Below, one piece after another: positions 1-9,694 of a stretch of 64,000 nt of DNA; the stretch's first letter is position 1, and each line of letters opens with the position of its first letter. Source of the stretch: Cymbomonas tetramitiformis (lineage: Eukaryota > Chlorophyta > Pyramimonadophyceae > Pyramimonadales > Pyramimonadaceae). The position numbers and the translations under genes are program-made. The stretch spans positions 1 to 64,000 of the forward strand of contig LGRX02030265.1 of assembly GCA_001247695.2 (NCBI GenBank), read 5' to 3'. The notes beneath the pieces were generated by a model. It saw only the letters and a program-made list of their open reading frames with translations, had not been told where the DNA came from and did no database searches.

Positions 1-488
1 TTCAGATATTTTACATCTGTCATTTTGCTCTAAGTTAGATTTCCATTTTTCAAATTTTGCTAATTTTGCTCTACGCTAGATTTCAGATTTCCTTTTTTGG
101 AATGCTTGATTTCAGAGTTTTTACATCTGTCATTTCGCTCTACGTTAGATTTCCTTTTTTCAAATTTTGCTAATTTTGCTCTACGCTAGATTTCAGATTT
201 CATTTTTTGGAATGCTTGATTTCAGATTTTTTTACATCTTTCATTTTGCTCTACGTTAGATTTCCTTTTTTCAAATTTTGCTAATTTTGCTCTACGCTAG
301 ATTTCAGATTTCATTTTTTGGAATGCTTGATTTCAGATTTTTTTACATCTGTCATTTTGCTCTACGTTAGATTTCCTTTTTTCAAATTTTGCTAATTTTG
401 CTCTACGCTAGATTTCAGATTTCATTTTTTGGAATGCTTGATTTCAGATTGTTTTACATCTGTCATTTTGCTCTACGTTAGATTTCAA
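1..488. repeat. 111-bp AT-rich satellite, about 4.4 copies
   Basis: The block TTACATCTGTCATTTTGCTC recurs near positions 11, 121, 232, 343 and 454, a period of 110-111 bp. Each unit carries a 'GCTCTACG(C/T)TAGATTTC' motif twice. Copies differ by a few substitutions. The array runs off the left edge, so its full size is unknown. No coding potential is visible. Confidence 0.93.
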
Positions 489-1130
489 AACTGGTTCGGA
501 CCCCCCACCCCCCCCATATTATTGTTGTGGGGTTCGGTGTAAACTTTTTATTAACAACAAAACAATTACAAATAAATTCGTTTGGGAAACAGTTTTGACA
601 ATCGTACACGATTGTCAGAACTGTGTATCGCGTATTCATTAATAATTTCTATATAGCCCGTATAGACCGGAGTAGGAAAGAATGGGAAATGATCCTCCTA
701 AAGGCCTCAAGCGATTTAAATATTGCCAAGGAGGGCATGGGCCGATGCAAAAAATCACAGGGTTACTGCCTGACTCACGTTTGACACTCGTATACGATTG
801 TCAAGCTCTGTCGTTGGGTTCGTCTCTGTGACGCACGTTTGACACTCGCATACGACTGGGTTATACCCCCTGAGTCCCTGGTTAGGGGGGGAGGGGGGAG
901 TCAGTGTATATTCCTTAAGTATGAAGAAAAAATTTAATTTTTCTTAAGTATGTGAAAACGCGGGCGTCGACGCGGGCCGACGCGTTACCCTCCTTAAGTA
1001 TGGGCTTAAGTATGGGAGCCCTATTTTGCGAAATCTTAGAATGTTAAGAATGTTTGGGCCGTTCGGGCCGCTCGGACCTGCGGCCCGAGCAGCCCGAGCA
1101 GCCCGAGCGGCCGGACAGAGGGGCCCGATA
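489..1130. other. Non-coding spacer with short palindromes
   Basis: No convincing gene is present. The stretch holds a C-run near 505-520, a hairpin at 589-624, two related 'TTTGACACTCG' half-palindromes near 780 and 840, and four copies of CTTAAGTATG (914, 943, 993, 1005). A GC-rich run of GCAGCCCGA-type units lies near 1080-1115. Short ORFs here look like composition artefacts. Confidence 0.6.
589..624. repeat. 36-nt near-perfect palindrome
   Basis: The two halves around GACAATCGTACACGATTGTC pair as an inverted repeat flanked by ACAGTTTT and AGAACTGT. Related half-sites occur about 190 and 250 bp downstream. It could be a foldback relic or a binding site. Function is unknown. Confidence 0.75.
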
Positions 1131-1709
1131 CTAATCCCCGTCATCAGACGAACCAAAAGAAATGCTCAAGAGCTCTTCGTGGTGGCGGAGCGGCCGATGC
1201 CCAGGCGGCAGGAGCCGCTTGGTGATCTCCAGCAGGGCACGCTTGCCGTCACGCGGAGAAATTCGGGCCGAAGCGTCAACCCACCTTCGAGCTGGAGAAT
1301 GGGGAGTCGTCAAAGACACCAAAGCACGAAGCAAAATGTCGTTGTAAATGGGGTGAACTTCTTTGGTGACGTCCACGAGGTCAAAAATATCCTCGCTGGC
1401 GGCGTCCTTGTTGACGAAAGAAGCCTCCAAGGCAGTCACCAAGGAGTCCCAAAGCAGTTGACGATGTGGCTCACTCCCTGAAAACGAAGACGCCTTCGTC
1501 CCCAATGTGTCCTTCGCGACACGCTTCACAACGTCAGTGTCCCAGGACGATTGTAACACGGCATTGCCGCGTGTCCTGTCAGCAGCAGCGAGCACGACCT
1601 TCGCTGACTGCGGGGTGCTTTTATAGCGAGCACCCACGTTCCTAGCAAAAATTGAATCTAGGCGCATTCTAGCGCCCATGGCCGGTGTACCAACAGAGGA
1701 TGAAGTCAT
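1131..1709 (-). pseudogene. Truncated Gag-like ORF (first of three related copies)
   Basis: This 192-residue ORF has the same core as the Gag-like proteins at 2760 and 30696: a small N-terminal segment, then a 'SPARRWVDAS' block followed by 'DGKRALLEI'. In the siblings these read 'SPARDWLEAS...DGKRAALEV' and 'VADTWLRG...DGRRALIDI'. It stops soon after that block, where the siblings continue for 200 or more residues with a Cys-rich segment, so it is a 5' relic. No flanking LTR of its own is visible. The DGK/R-A-L-x-(E/D)-(I/V) block recalls Gag/UBN2-type proteins of LTR retrotransposons, but the family assignment is inference. Start chosen at the ATG at 1709, which aligns with the short N-termini of the siblings. 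Confidence 0.6.
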
Positions 1710-2072
1710 CAGAATAAATTCCTATAGGAGGGGGGGTGGGGAAAAGGCGAGACGCAAATTGTAAGGTGGCGGGCGACGTCAATGCAGTTGCGGAGTAAGG
1801 ACAAGATGGGGTCGAACGAAATCAACGAAGTCGAATACGCGACGGTCAAGGAGATGTCGACAGGGGTGATCAAGCCAAGTCTAAAACAAAATCCAACGCG
1901 GACACTCGAAGAAGTTGCCGAAAGTCCCAAACCGAAATCTCACCGCAGCTTAGTGCAAACCGCACGCCCTAAGGTAGCCAATTCAACACCTCGCGAGGCC
2001 CCAACGCCCCGCCAAGCGGAAAAGCTTAGCCAATCATGGCAAAGTCAGCAGTGATAAAAGCGGGGTAATACC
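1710..2072. other. Spacer between Gag relic and LTR element
   Basis: Probably the former 5' leader of the minus-strand Gag relic. A plus-strand ORF of 90 codons (1782-2054) is Lys/Pro-rich and has no recognisable domain, so I do not call it a gene. The last five bases (2068-2072, ATACC) are the left copy of the target-site duplication of the adjacent LTR element. Confidence 0.5.
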
Positions 2073-2314
2073 TGCTGGACTTCGGGTTTAGGCTTAGTTA
2101 TTATGGGCTCTGACTAGCCCCTAGCCTGACCCTGCTTCCGTCTCGTGTCCGTGACATCCTAGCACTGTACTGTACAGTAGTACAGTACAGTAGTACAATC
2201 ATTGTTTACTGTCTGGGTTTCCGAGAGCATAAAGCCTCGGCCAGACACTGTTTATGAGATTATCAGTTTGATTCCTAGCGAGCTTAGCCGGACAGCGTAT
2301 CTGTCTTCCTCGCA
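2073..2314 (+). repeat. 5' LTR, 242 bp
   Basis: Begins TGCTGGACTTCGG and ends TTCCTCGCA. It is the direct counterpart of 5147-5388. It contains a small internal palindromic repeat GTACTGTACAGTAGTACAGTA near 2166-2195. Presumed promoter and polyadenylation region of the element (family knowledge). Confidence 0.95.
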
Positions 2315-2319
2315 GGTTA

Positions 2320-2337
2320 TGGCCCGCACCGGCTTTC
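2320..2337 (+). other. Candidate tRNA primer-binding site
   Basis: Five bases after the 5' LTR lies TGGCCCGCACCGG. It begins with TGG, the complement of a tRNA 3' CCA end, in the position usual for a primer-binding site. The leader of the related Gag element near 30300 also carries TGGCCCC at the equivalent place. The primer tRNA was not identified. Confidence 0.5.
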
Positions 2338-2759
2338 CGGTGATTCTGATGATGGCACAGCGCCTTGCTGTTGCCATGTTCGGCTAAGTAGGACGTAGGA
2401 GGGGTTGAGCGCCCACTTGGGCGGTGGTGTATTACTTTTGCGGTATGGCCTTTTAACATGGCAGTGATGGCGGCACGCGTTGTGCTCGCCTTCGCTGCGC
2501 AGGAGATCAGCAGTTGGTGACGGATTGTTTTTTTTATTACAGCAGTATCGTCGCCAGGAGAGTTGATCTGTTTCGTGCGCCGCTGGCTCCGGCGAGGTCG
2601 TTCCACACGTGACTTATTTTGGCCGCTCTCATTGTTCCGCTCACGACCTGTATGTTTCGATCTCGTCAGCTGAGACTTCTACAAAAATATCTGGCCGCTG
2701 TAAGAGTTCTTACGCCATCTCCCTGTTTAGCTCAACCTTCTCCCCTGTCTCTCTCTATC

Positions 2760-3851
2760 ATGGTTACCACAGCGAACAACATGACGCGGTCTCGCGTCCG
2801 TAGATTAGAAACTATTTTCGATGATGTGGGTGCGCAGCATTCTGCGACACCACACACCCCGCAGCTGCCAGCTCCGACCACCGCAGCTGCGAGGGAGGTT
2901 CTGGACAAATGCAGGCAGTTGGCTCGGGAAAATTTCGACAGAAAAGTTGCCAAGACCGTTGCCACTAAAATTCTGGGAGACAAATCGGCGCGCTTTGCAG
3001 GGACAGAGACAGACGCGGTGGACATTTTTTCACAATTGATGCATGAGTTACGCACGCAGTTCGTGCTTCAATCATCGGCGTTTGCTCCCCTGTTTGACTT
3101 GACCGACATGGCAGTTGAGGCTAGGCATGAGGCCAATGAATTGCTGCTCTCGGCTCTGACATTTCTGGCTCGCCCTGGCTCACCTGCTCGTGACTGGCTT
3201 GAGGCCTCTGGGTCCGACGTTCCTGGAGATGGCAAGCGCGCTGCCCTTGAGGTGGTGCGCATGCTCCAGGAGCGCTCGGAACCCTTTGACTCTTTTGAGT
3301 TGCTGCTGGCGGTTCGCATCCCCAGCAGCAAAGATCCTGACCGTGGCATCCGCGAGTTCAATGGCCTGTTGAGGGACGTTCAGCGTTCCCACAACTTGCC
3401 AGAGGACGCGGTGAAACGGCAGTTTCTGAAGGCTCTCGGCGATTCGTGGCTATACCGTGATTTGGCTAACTCTCTGGCTCGAGCTGACCAGCGGCAGGGC
3501 GTGTCTCTCCTGACTATTCAGGCTCGTGTGCGGGAGCAGTTCCGCCACGGCCTGAAAGTCTCTGACGCCCCTGTCTCTGCTCTGTCGTTCGGCGATGGCG
3601 CGTCTGACCTGGCTGCGGCGTTGTCCAGTCTGCAGAAGCAGCTGGAGCGCATGCAACAGGACATTCGTGACCTGAAGCGGCAGAAGCGGGAAGGGCCTCC
3701 GCCTGCGGGCAAGCACCTTACCCGCTCTGCTGCTAAGCATCATCGTGCTGGTGTTCAGCCACTTGGCACCGCTCCTCCTGTCTCATTTGACAAGAAGAGT
3801 GGTGCCTTCGTGCCCCACTGCAGAATGCGGTGTGTGCGCGGAGTGGTTTGA
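2760..3851 (+). CDS. Gag-like protein of the LTR element, 3' part frameshifted
   Basis: The frame is open from 2619, but I place the start at the ATG at 2760 because the residues before it have no counterpart in the sibling Gags, while those after it (MTRSRVRRLETI) align with them. Residues 1-250 form an alpha-helical core including 'SPARDWLEAS' and 'DGKRAALEVV'. A coiled-coil segment rich in Leu, Gln and Arg follows near residue 285-310. Close to position 3820-3835 the frame breaks. The next frame (about 3830-4357) continues with a Cys/His segment (CARSG...HWHAEC) that matches the Cys motif of the 30.7-kb copy, so one protein has been split by an indel. A second shift near 4344 leads into an Asp/Ser-rich tail (to about 4961). 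Expected role: virus-like particle and RNA packaging. Function is inferred from position in the element. Confidence 0.75.
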   Translation: MVTTANNMTRSRVRRLETIFDDVGAQHSATPHTPQLPAPTTAAAREVLDKCRQLARENFDRKVAKTVATKILGDKSARFAGTETDAVDIFSQLMHELRTQFVLQSSAFAPLFDLTDMAVEARHEANELLLSALTFLARPGSPARDWLEASGSDVPGDGKRAALEVVRMLQERSEPFDSFELLLAVRIPSSKDPDRGIREFNGLLRDVQRSHNLPEDAVKRQFLKALGDSWLYRDLANSLARADQRQGVSLLTIQARVREQFRHGLKVSDAPVSALSFGDGASDLAAALSSLQKQLERMQQDIRDLKRQKREGPPPAGKHLTRSAAKHHRAGVQPLGTAPPVSFDKKSGAFVPHCRMRCVRGVV

Positions 3852-4961
3852 AGCACTGGCATGCTGAATGCCCCAACGGCGGTCTTCACTCTGCCCACTA
3901 TTGTAGTGCGGTTGAAGACTATGAGACTGACTGCTTGGCTGTTCGTTTCCAGCGGTTCTATGACGCTGGGGATGAACATGCCTTCGAGTCGCTCTGCACG
4001 ATGGAGGGTCGCCCAGAGGTGTGCGAGCTGTCGGCACATTCTTTTGTGACGGCTGAGCCCACGTCTCTGCGGCACTTTCAGGATGCGGCGGCTTCCGCTC
4101 AGGATGCGGCAGCTGACGAGGGCGACATGGCTCAGTTTGGTCTGGCCACATTCCACTCGGGTGCACAGGACTCGATTCCGCCACCGCCTGCGGTTCGGGA
4201 TCCCTCTGCACTCGTGGCTGGTGGTGTGCCTACGGCTCATGACCCACCAGTGGCTGTCCCTGGCTCTCTCGGCTTGCCTGGCTCTGTCCCATCACTCCAG
4301 CTTGGCGACTCTGCACCGGCTCCGCTGTTTGCTGGCATGAGGATTGAGGCGTTCTGACATTGGCTCTGAAGTCTCTGACAACGACCAAGGCTCTGACAAT
4401 GACTCTGACGGCGGGCAGCAAGTGGCTTTTGGCTCCTTCGGCACTCTTGAGCATGACTCTGACAGGGGGGCATCGCCACTAGCAGCTCCGATGTGCCGTC
4501 CACGGGCTCCGCCGAGTTTTCTCCGGTGTGCATTAATGTCCTCGATGCTCTGTTGTTCTCTGCTAGCCAGTGCTACGGCATCTCTGGTTGCCGTGGGCGG
4601 TGGTGACAGGGGCCTGGTTGAGCCCGGAGCCACCGTCCGTCGGTTTACCGGAGATCTCTTTGCTTCGGATCCGCCGCTTGGCTCTCTGGACATCCGTGAT
4701 TGGCCGCCAGATGATCGAGTTCTATTGTCTCTTTCTTCAATGCTCAAACCGCCGTGGAGATCCGCTTGTTTAAGTTCTTCGGTGTTTTCGGAATCTTTGC
4801 AGTCTTCGGTTGATTTACTTTCTGCTGTGGAACCACCTTGCCCGCTTGGGCCTGGTGGTGCTCGATTTCGAAAGGACAGCTTACAATTCACTTCGGGGAT
4901 CTTCTGTGTTCGCATCCCGACCGCTGAACTCAGCTCTGCTGACCGGCTTCAAAGTGGCTGA
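3830..4961 (+). pseudogene. Frameshifted C-terminal continuation of Gag
   Basis: The frame 3830-4357 carries a putative zinc-knuckle-like Cys/His cluster at its start, then a Pro/Ala/Ser-rich region. Another frame (4344-4961) begins with an acidic 'SDNDQGSDNDSDGG' stretch and becomes low complexity. No retropepsin DTG/DSG triad in context, no integrase zinc finger and no RT motifs were found in any frame. The rest of the element up to the 3' LTR (4962-5146) is non-coding. Confidence 0.55.
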
Positions 4962-5146
4962 GTCTCTTGTCAATCATCCTGGCAGCTTGATTAGCTTTAG
5001 CCCAGTAGTGGGATGACCGGGTCAAGACCCCGGCACCCAGCTAGAAGTGATCGGTTTCCACCGAGTTGCACGTAGGTGTTTGTTTATTATCTCGTGGCTG
5101 TATATCCTGTACCTGCCTTGCTAGGTAGTCACACCCACGGGTGGTG

Positions 5147-5388
5147 TGCTGGACTTCGGGTTTAGGCTTAGTTATTATGGGCTCTGACTAGCCCCTAGCC
5201 TGACCCTGCTTCCGTCTCGTGTCCGTGACATCCTAGCACTGTACTGTACAGTAGTACAGTACAGTAGTACAGTCATTGTTTACTGTCTGGGTTTCCGAGA
5301 GCATAAAGCCTCGGCCAGACACTGTTTATGAGATGATCAATTTGATTCCTAGCGAGCTTAGCCGGACAGCGTATCTGTCTTCCTCGCA
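5147..5388 (+). repeat. 3' LTR, 242 bp
   Basis: Near-identical to 2073-2314 and followed directly by the target-site duplication ATACC. A classical polypurine tract is not obvious upstream. The bases before it read CCCACGGGTGGTG. Confidence 0.95.
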
Positions 5389-5615
5389 ATACCCCATAAC
5401 CTGTGAGATATAATGTACCGTATTATATCGGGTGGTCACTTGATACTTTTCATACAAGTGTAAACTGATTATAAAGATAAACGAATATATAATGCATCTG
5501 TGACCTAGGTATCTGTCACCAAGTACTGTACGAGTACTGGTACAGTCGAACGGAGTCATGCAAGTTATGACCTACGGTGCACTGACTCCAGCACGGTCCG
5601 TGGGGGACATGTAAA

Positions 5616-5870
5616 CCTAAAGACGGGTAAGGGACCATAATGGACCTTTAGGAGGGTGAGTTAGGGACACCGTATATTATTTTCAGCCATTTCTAGTGAT
5701 GTATTTTCGAAAAATGTTTTTTTTTTCGGAAAGGACCGGAGAATTTGGACCCCCTGAACAGAAAGATATTCGAAAAACGGAAATACATCACTAGAAACGG
5801 CTGAATATTTTTATTGTGTCCCTAACTCAACCTCTTAAAGGTCTATTATGGTCCCTTACCCGTCTATAGG
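5616..5870. mobile_element. Foldback MITE, 255 bp, long terminal inverted repeats
   Basis: The left arm (about 5616-5712) starts CCTAAAGACGGGTAAGGG. The right arm (about 5766-5870) is its imperfect reverse complement, ending CCCTTACCCGTCTATAGG. The arms agree over roughly 95 bp with scattered mismatches and leave a short central loop with a T-run. No ORF. Structure is typical of a foldback-type MITE. No clear target duplication could be read. Confidence 0.88.
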
Positions 5871-7209
5871 CTATAACGATGTGCTTTGACCACATATGAA
5901 GTGCACTCTCAAATACAGTTTCTGGGGATTACACCTACCTAATACTCAAACTGTAACACCCCTAATGTGTCATTTCGGGCAAATTGTAATTTTTGCCTGA
6001 AAATATACCTTTTAAGGTTTAATTTGCGCGAAGTGGCGTCCCTTAATTCGAAATACTCATTATTTGGCGATTTGTTGAAATTAATTCGATTTAATGCTAT
6101 TTTATGGGTGCACCCTACCGTAAGGGCGAATTCGTTTTTAGCAGTATGGGATCAGTATGAGGGCGGAAACATCCATAACTACCACGGTAGTCAACTATTG
6201 GATATTTATGAAGTATTAGTGTCCATATTGGGGAGTTGGGCGAGGTCCCTCAACCCTTCAATGCCCACCAAACTCGGTTTTATCGAGTGGAGGACTTTGC
6301 GGAAAGTGCAGGGGTGTTCTGCTGTCAGGTGACAAAAGCGTACTCTATGGAGAGTGCTGTAAAGGCTTCAAATCAAGGATATGGTATTTCCCCCCATTGG
6401 TATACACCATGATACGTCATCGCCCACTCATAACATCAAGTCAATAGTGGTGGCATGCTCATGGCGCATGCCCAAAAATGCCCCCAACAGCTGTTCAACA
6501 GAATTTCCTTAAGTATGGTGATGATGGGTCACATATATTCATGTGTGCACATACGGTGCGAGTGATAATGAAGTGTCATATCATCCACCTAGTTCCGCAA
6601 TATAATATATGCGAAGAATCGTGGCAAATGGATGTCTAGAACTTGAGTTATTGCCGAAAACGTGAAAATAAGTTCCTAGAAAACAGGATCAGTATGAGCA
6701 GTATGGCAATTCGCCCTTAAGGTGTTAAAGAATAGACTTTATAGCGAATAGACTGAGCGAATAGACTTAGCGAACAGCGAATAGCGTTAAAGAAGACTCA
6801 AGACTGAGTAGAAAATCTTGGAGGCCATCGCATGCGATGGCCATCGCATCGCATGCGATGGCCATCCCACGCAGCGCCAGCCCATCGCATGTGATGCAAA
6901 TCTCTACTGTGACACATGAGGTATCGTGTATCGTGTTCGTCTTAGATATAAGTGAACGGGAAGACAGGCTTGTTAACGGAGTATTACTGTTGTTTGGAGT
7001 GCTTTCGGAGGCCTGACGATCAAACTGTCGCATATTGCAAATCTGGAATGCGCGTCAAATATCTATTGTCTGACTCATTTTGAATCACCACCTCGAAAGT
7101 TGAAGACTCGCACCGACGACCGTCGAACGTTTGTTTTTTGCGGCGATACGATCTGCCCTAACCAGCTTCCACAAGAAACTCCTCTTCCTGTAGTAGCTCT
7201 CTAACCAAC
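5871..7209. other. Non-coding spacer
   Basis: No gene supported. A 121-codon ORF at 5967-6332 has no recognisable domain. The 12-mer TAAGGGCGAATT at about 6120 recurs inverted as AATTCGCCCTTA at about 6709, with shared AGCAGTATGG/GATCAGTATG words beside both, suggesting the eroded ends of a 600-bp element. A CTTAAGTATG copy lies at 6508. Confidence 0.5.
6822..6866. repeat. Nested palindromic CATCGCATGCGATG repeats
   Basis: The palindrome CATCGCATGCGATG occurs twice with GGCCATCGCAT between, and a degenerate half follows near 6890. The stretch can fold into alternative hairpins. No ORF. Confidence 0.7.
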
Positions 7210-7764
7210 ATGCCAATTCTGCGCTGTTGCTACAGTCAAGCGAAAACGAAGAGCATGGACGAATTTGACAGTGTGACGATAACGAACCAAATTTTTGAGC
7301 ATGATACTGCGATGGCCCCCCCTGAGGCTGAAGTGAGTCGGTTCATGATGGAACCAGACACGGAGGGTGAGCATGTCAGCGTTTTGATCGCTGTTTCCCG
7401 CCGTAACGCTTCTAGTGAAATGGATGAAGCAACGGATACGGACATATCGGTGGTATTGACGCCCTCACGCAACCTGATTTCTCAGTTTAACGAACCCGCT
7501 GCATTCGCTGGAAGCCCTCTGGACCAGGGTTCGTCCGAAGACGGAGACGTGCACGCCAAAGATAATTTCGCGGAGGAACAGGCGTCCGCTGCCAATACTC
7601 CTACCAAAGTCGGTATCGACGATGTCAGCGTCGACTCGCTTGGCGAGGGCGAACATCTGGGGTCCTATCCAATTATGGATGAGCTGGATGAAGAGGTTGA
7701 AAATGATATCACTGACGTGGCAGAACCCACACCAGCTGGTACGCGTGAGATTTTTATATTCTAG
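7210..7764 (+). CDS. Hypothetical acidic protein, possibly a first exon
   Basis: An ATG-started frame of 184 codons with a CC-containing N-terminus (MPILRCCYSQ) is followed by an acidic, low-complexity region rich in Asp, Glu, Ser and Thr. No domain recognised. The composition is like the acidic/Pro-rich exon at 9695-10211 downstream, so it may be the N-terminal exon of the tropomodulin-like gene. A possible donor (CTG|GTACGC) lies near 7738, before the stop. It could instead be a stand-alone small gene or a chance ORF. Confidence 0.4.
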   Translation: MPILRCCYSQAKTKSMDEFDSVTITNQIFEHDTAMAPPEAEVSRFMMEPDTEGEHVSVLIAVSRRNASSEMDEATDTDISVVLTPSRNLISQFNEPAAFAGSPLDQGSSEDGDVHAKDNFAEEQASAANTPTKVGIDDVSVDSLGEGEHLGSYPIMDELDEEVENDITDVAEPTPAGTREIFIF

Positions 7765-8070
7765 AAGGAGTATTATGCTTTAGAGGCGATGCTGCAAGAC
7801 ATGCTTCCATGCGAACACCTCCGTGGCACGGCTAACCCGGAGCCCCGTTTTCCTTCAGCGACCGCACAATCTGTAGCGTTTGATACGTAGCCAGTCGGGC
7901 ACCCCACTCGTAGACACAGAGCCATATTTTTTTGTCTAACACAAACTGCAAGCTGAATAAACAGCAGTACTGCTTTTCCTGAAGAGAGCTCGTTGTGGTG
8001 AGCGTCAGCTGGGCTCATCTCAGTGCGGCGGATGTTCTCAGGGCGTGTGATCTTGGTGTGCCTGAAGTTC

Positions 8071-8535
8071 TGGTGCGCGCCTACTGGGATCGTCTCAGTT
8101 AGTTGTTGTTGTGGCGTGCGTGTGCTGGGCTCGTGTCGGCGTGGTTGTTGTTGAGGTGCATGCCTACTGGGCTGGTCTCGGTATGGCTGTTGTTGTGGCG
8201 TGCGCGTGCTGGGCTCGTGTCGGCGTGGTTGTTGTTGAGGTGCATCCCTACTGGGCTGGTCTCGGCGTGGTTGTTGGTGTGGCGTGTGCGTGCTGGGCTC
8301 GTGTCGGCATGGTTGTTGTTGAGGTGCGTGCCTACTGGGCTTGTCTCGGCGCGGCTGTTGTGGTGGTGTGTGCCTACTGGGCTCGTCTCGGCGTGGCTGT
8401 TGTTGTGGTGCGTGCCTACTGGGCTCGTCTTGGCGCGGCTGTTGTTGTGGCGTGCGCGTGCTGGGCTGGTCTCAGTTTGGCTGTTGTTGTGGCGTGCGCG
8501 TGCTGGGTTCGTGTCGGTGCGGCGGATATTGGGGC
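8071..8535. repeat. 42-bp coding-length minisatellite, about 10 copies
   Basis: A 42-bp unit arranged as alternating types (84-bp dimers, e.g. 8133 to 8217) repeats across this stretch. Because 42 is a multiple of three, it stays open in several frames. The plus strand gives a 14-residue Leu/Trp-rich repeat (GLVSAWLLLWRARA) and the minus strand a hydrophilic His/Asn/Thr repeat (ETSPVGTHHNNSHA). I regard the ORFs (8103-9071 plus, 8099-8680 minus) as consequences of the repeat, not as evidence of a gene. Confidence 0.88.
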
Positions 8536-9694
8536 GTGTGCCTGGTGCCATTCTGCAAGCCCGGCTCTGCCATTCTTTAGGCAAAACCTTGCGAACGCAG
8601 TTCTCTTCGGATGTACCACAATGTGATTCCCTCTCTGTGAGGTGTGCAACGAGATATTTAAATGTTCTGCTAAGTTCCACTCGGGTCAGAGCATACTCAT
8701 CGGGCTGGAACCTGTTTTGGGTGTTCTCCCATTCTCTTCAGATCTCTTCCGACCAGCAAGCGTCTCACCCGGAAAGGAAGCGCAACAAGCAGGCTCGGTC
8801 CGGTGCCAAGCGGACACCATGGCACACAGAGATCAGGTGGGTTGCCCATTATGGAAGTTTGCAACAGGCAGTATTCGATGTGAAGTTCATTCAGAGTAAT
8901 ACATGTGTGCGCCAAATACCCACCGATGTCTACCCTGTTCACCCACCGCGTCCTGGAGCAAAAGAGCTGCGCCCCCGCCGGAGGTATCTGCTTCTCCAGT
9001 GCCGAAGAGTAAGCTGGCGTTGGCCGTCCCATCTGTCCGCTGTGACCTTACCATCCACACAAAACCACTGATAGATGCTCTCCGAATGGAAGGGCGCACA
9101 GGTCCAGGAGGCTATCCCCGGCACCTCCGCTTTGTGTCAGATCCTTTCAACTTCTGGCGGAGGGCTGCTGGAGGCTTGAGGCGCGTTTGGGGCTGCGGGG
9201 TGCTGGAGGCTCCAGGGGCTGGTGGAGGCTGTATTGCAGGCCATTCTGTACGAGGTGGAGGCTGCCGAGACGGTGGTGGGGGTTCTGCTTTCCCCGGAGG
9301 AGAAGGGGGTCAGTGTGGACTGCTGGGTCATCTCTGAGGATACGCCGGCTGTTGGGGTGACGGTCATGTCCAGCTGGAGTGTGCGGGCCACCTTAGAGTT
9401 GTCGGTATCCAAGCTTGCCCACCCGCACTCACTTCGGGACGCCCTGCGCCATGTCTCCAGAGGCGGCGAAGTATCCGGACTTTCCCAGCGTCCAATGACG
9501 GAGAAGTTGCTGAAGTCGCCCCTTCCTTGAGCCAGGCCGCGGAAGTAGGTGACGACCGGATGCTGCCGTGTTCGATGCTGAGACGCGGTGGAGATTTGCG
9601 TTGGGACCCTCTCCTGTTCGATGCTGAGGCATGCGTCACTTGAGCCCTGGAGAGTGGAGAGCTTAGTCTTGCAGTGCTGCCGGGTGTGCTGCAG
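8536..9694 (+). other. Unresolved region, possible upstream exons
   Basis: Several short plus-strand frames look coding-like. One near 8750-8835 is Lys/Arg-rich and ends at a good donor (CAG|GTGGGT, about 8837). Others lie at 8960-9130 and 9222-9530. They could be exons of the gene that follows, but I could not join them in phase, so no model is given. Confidence 0.35.

Larger units (their letters stand above)
2073..5388 (+). mobile_element. Complete non-autonomous LTR retrotransposon (TR-GAG type)
   Basis: Two 242-bp direct repeats (2073-2314 and 5147-5388) start with TG, end with CA and differ at about three to four bases. The element is flanked by the 5-bp duplication ATACC (2068-2072 and 5389-5393), so the insertion is intact and fairly recent. 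The 3.3-kb element encodes only a Gag-like protein. I see no protease, integrase, reverse transcriptase or RNase H motifs. That matches the TR-GAG class known from plants, which is mobilised in trans by autonomous relatives. The Gag frame is interrupted at least twice in its 3' part. It sits next to an older relic of the same Gag lineage on the opposite strand. Confidence 0.92.

Noticed and set aside
1782..2054. 90-codon Lys/Pro-rich plus-strand ORF
   Set aside because: No domain, lies in the probable leader of the minus-strand Gag relic, and ends at the LTR insertion.
4237..4915. Minus-strand ORFs opposite the Gag tail
   Set aside because: Antisense shadows of the Asp/Ser-rich 3' part of the LTR element.
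8103..9071. 322-codon plus-strand ORF and 193-codon minus ORF
   Set aside because: Both owe their openness to the 42-bp repeat. Nothing outside the repeat supports a gene in either frame.
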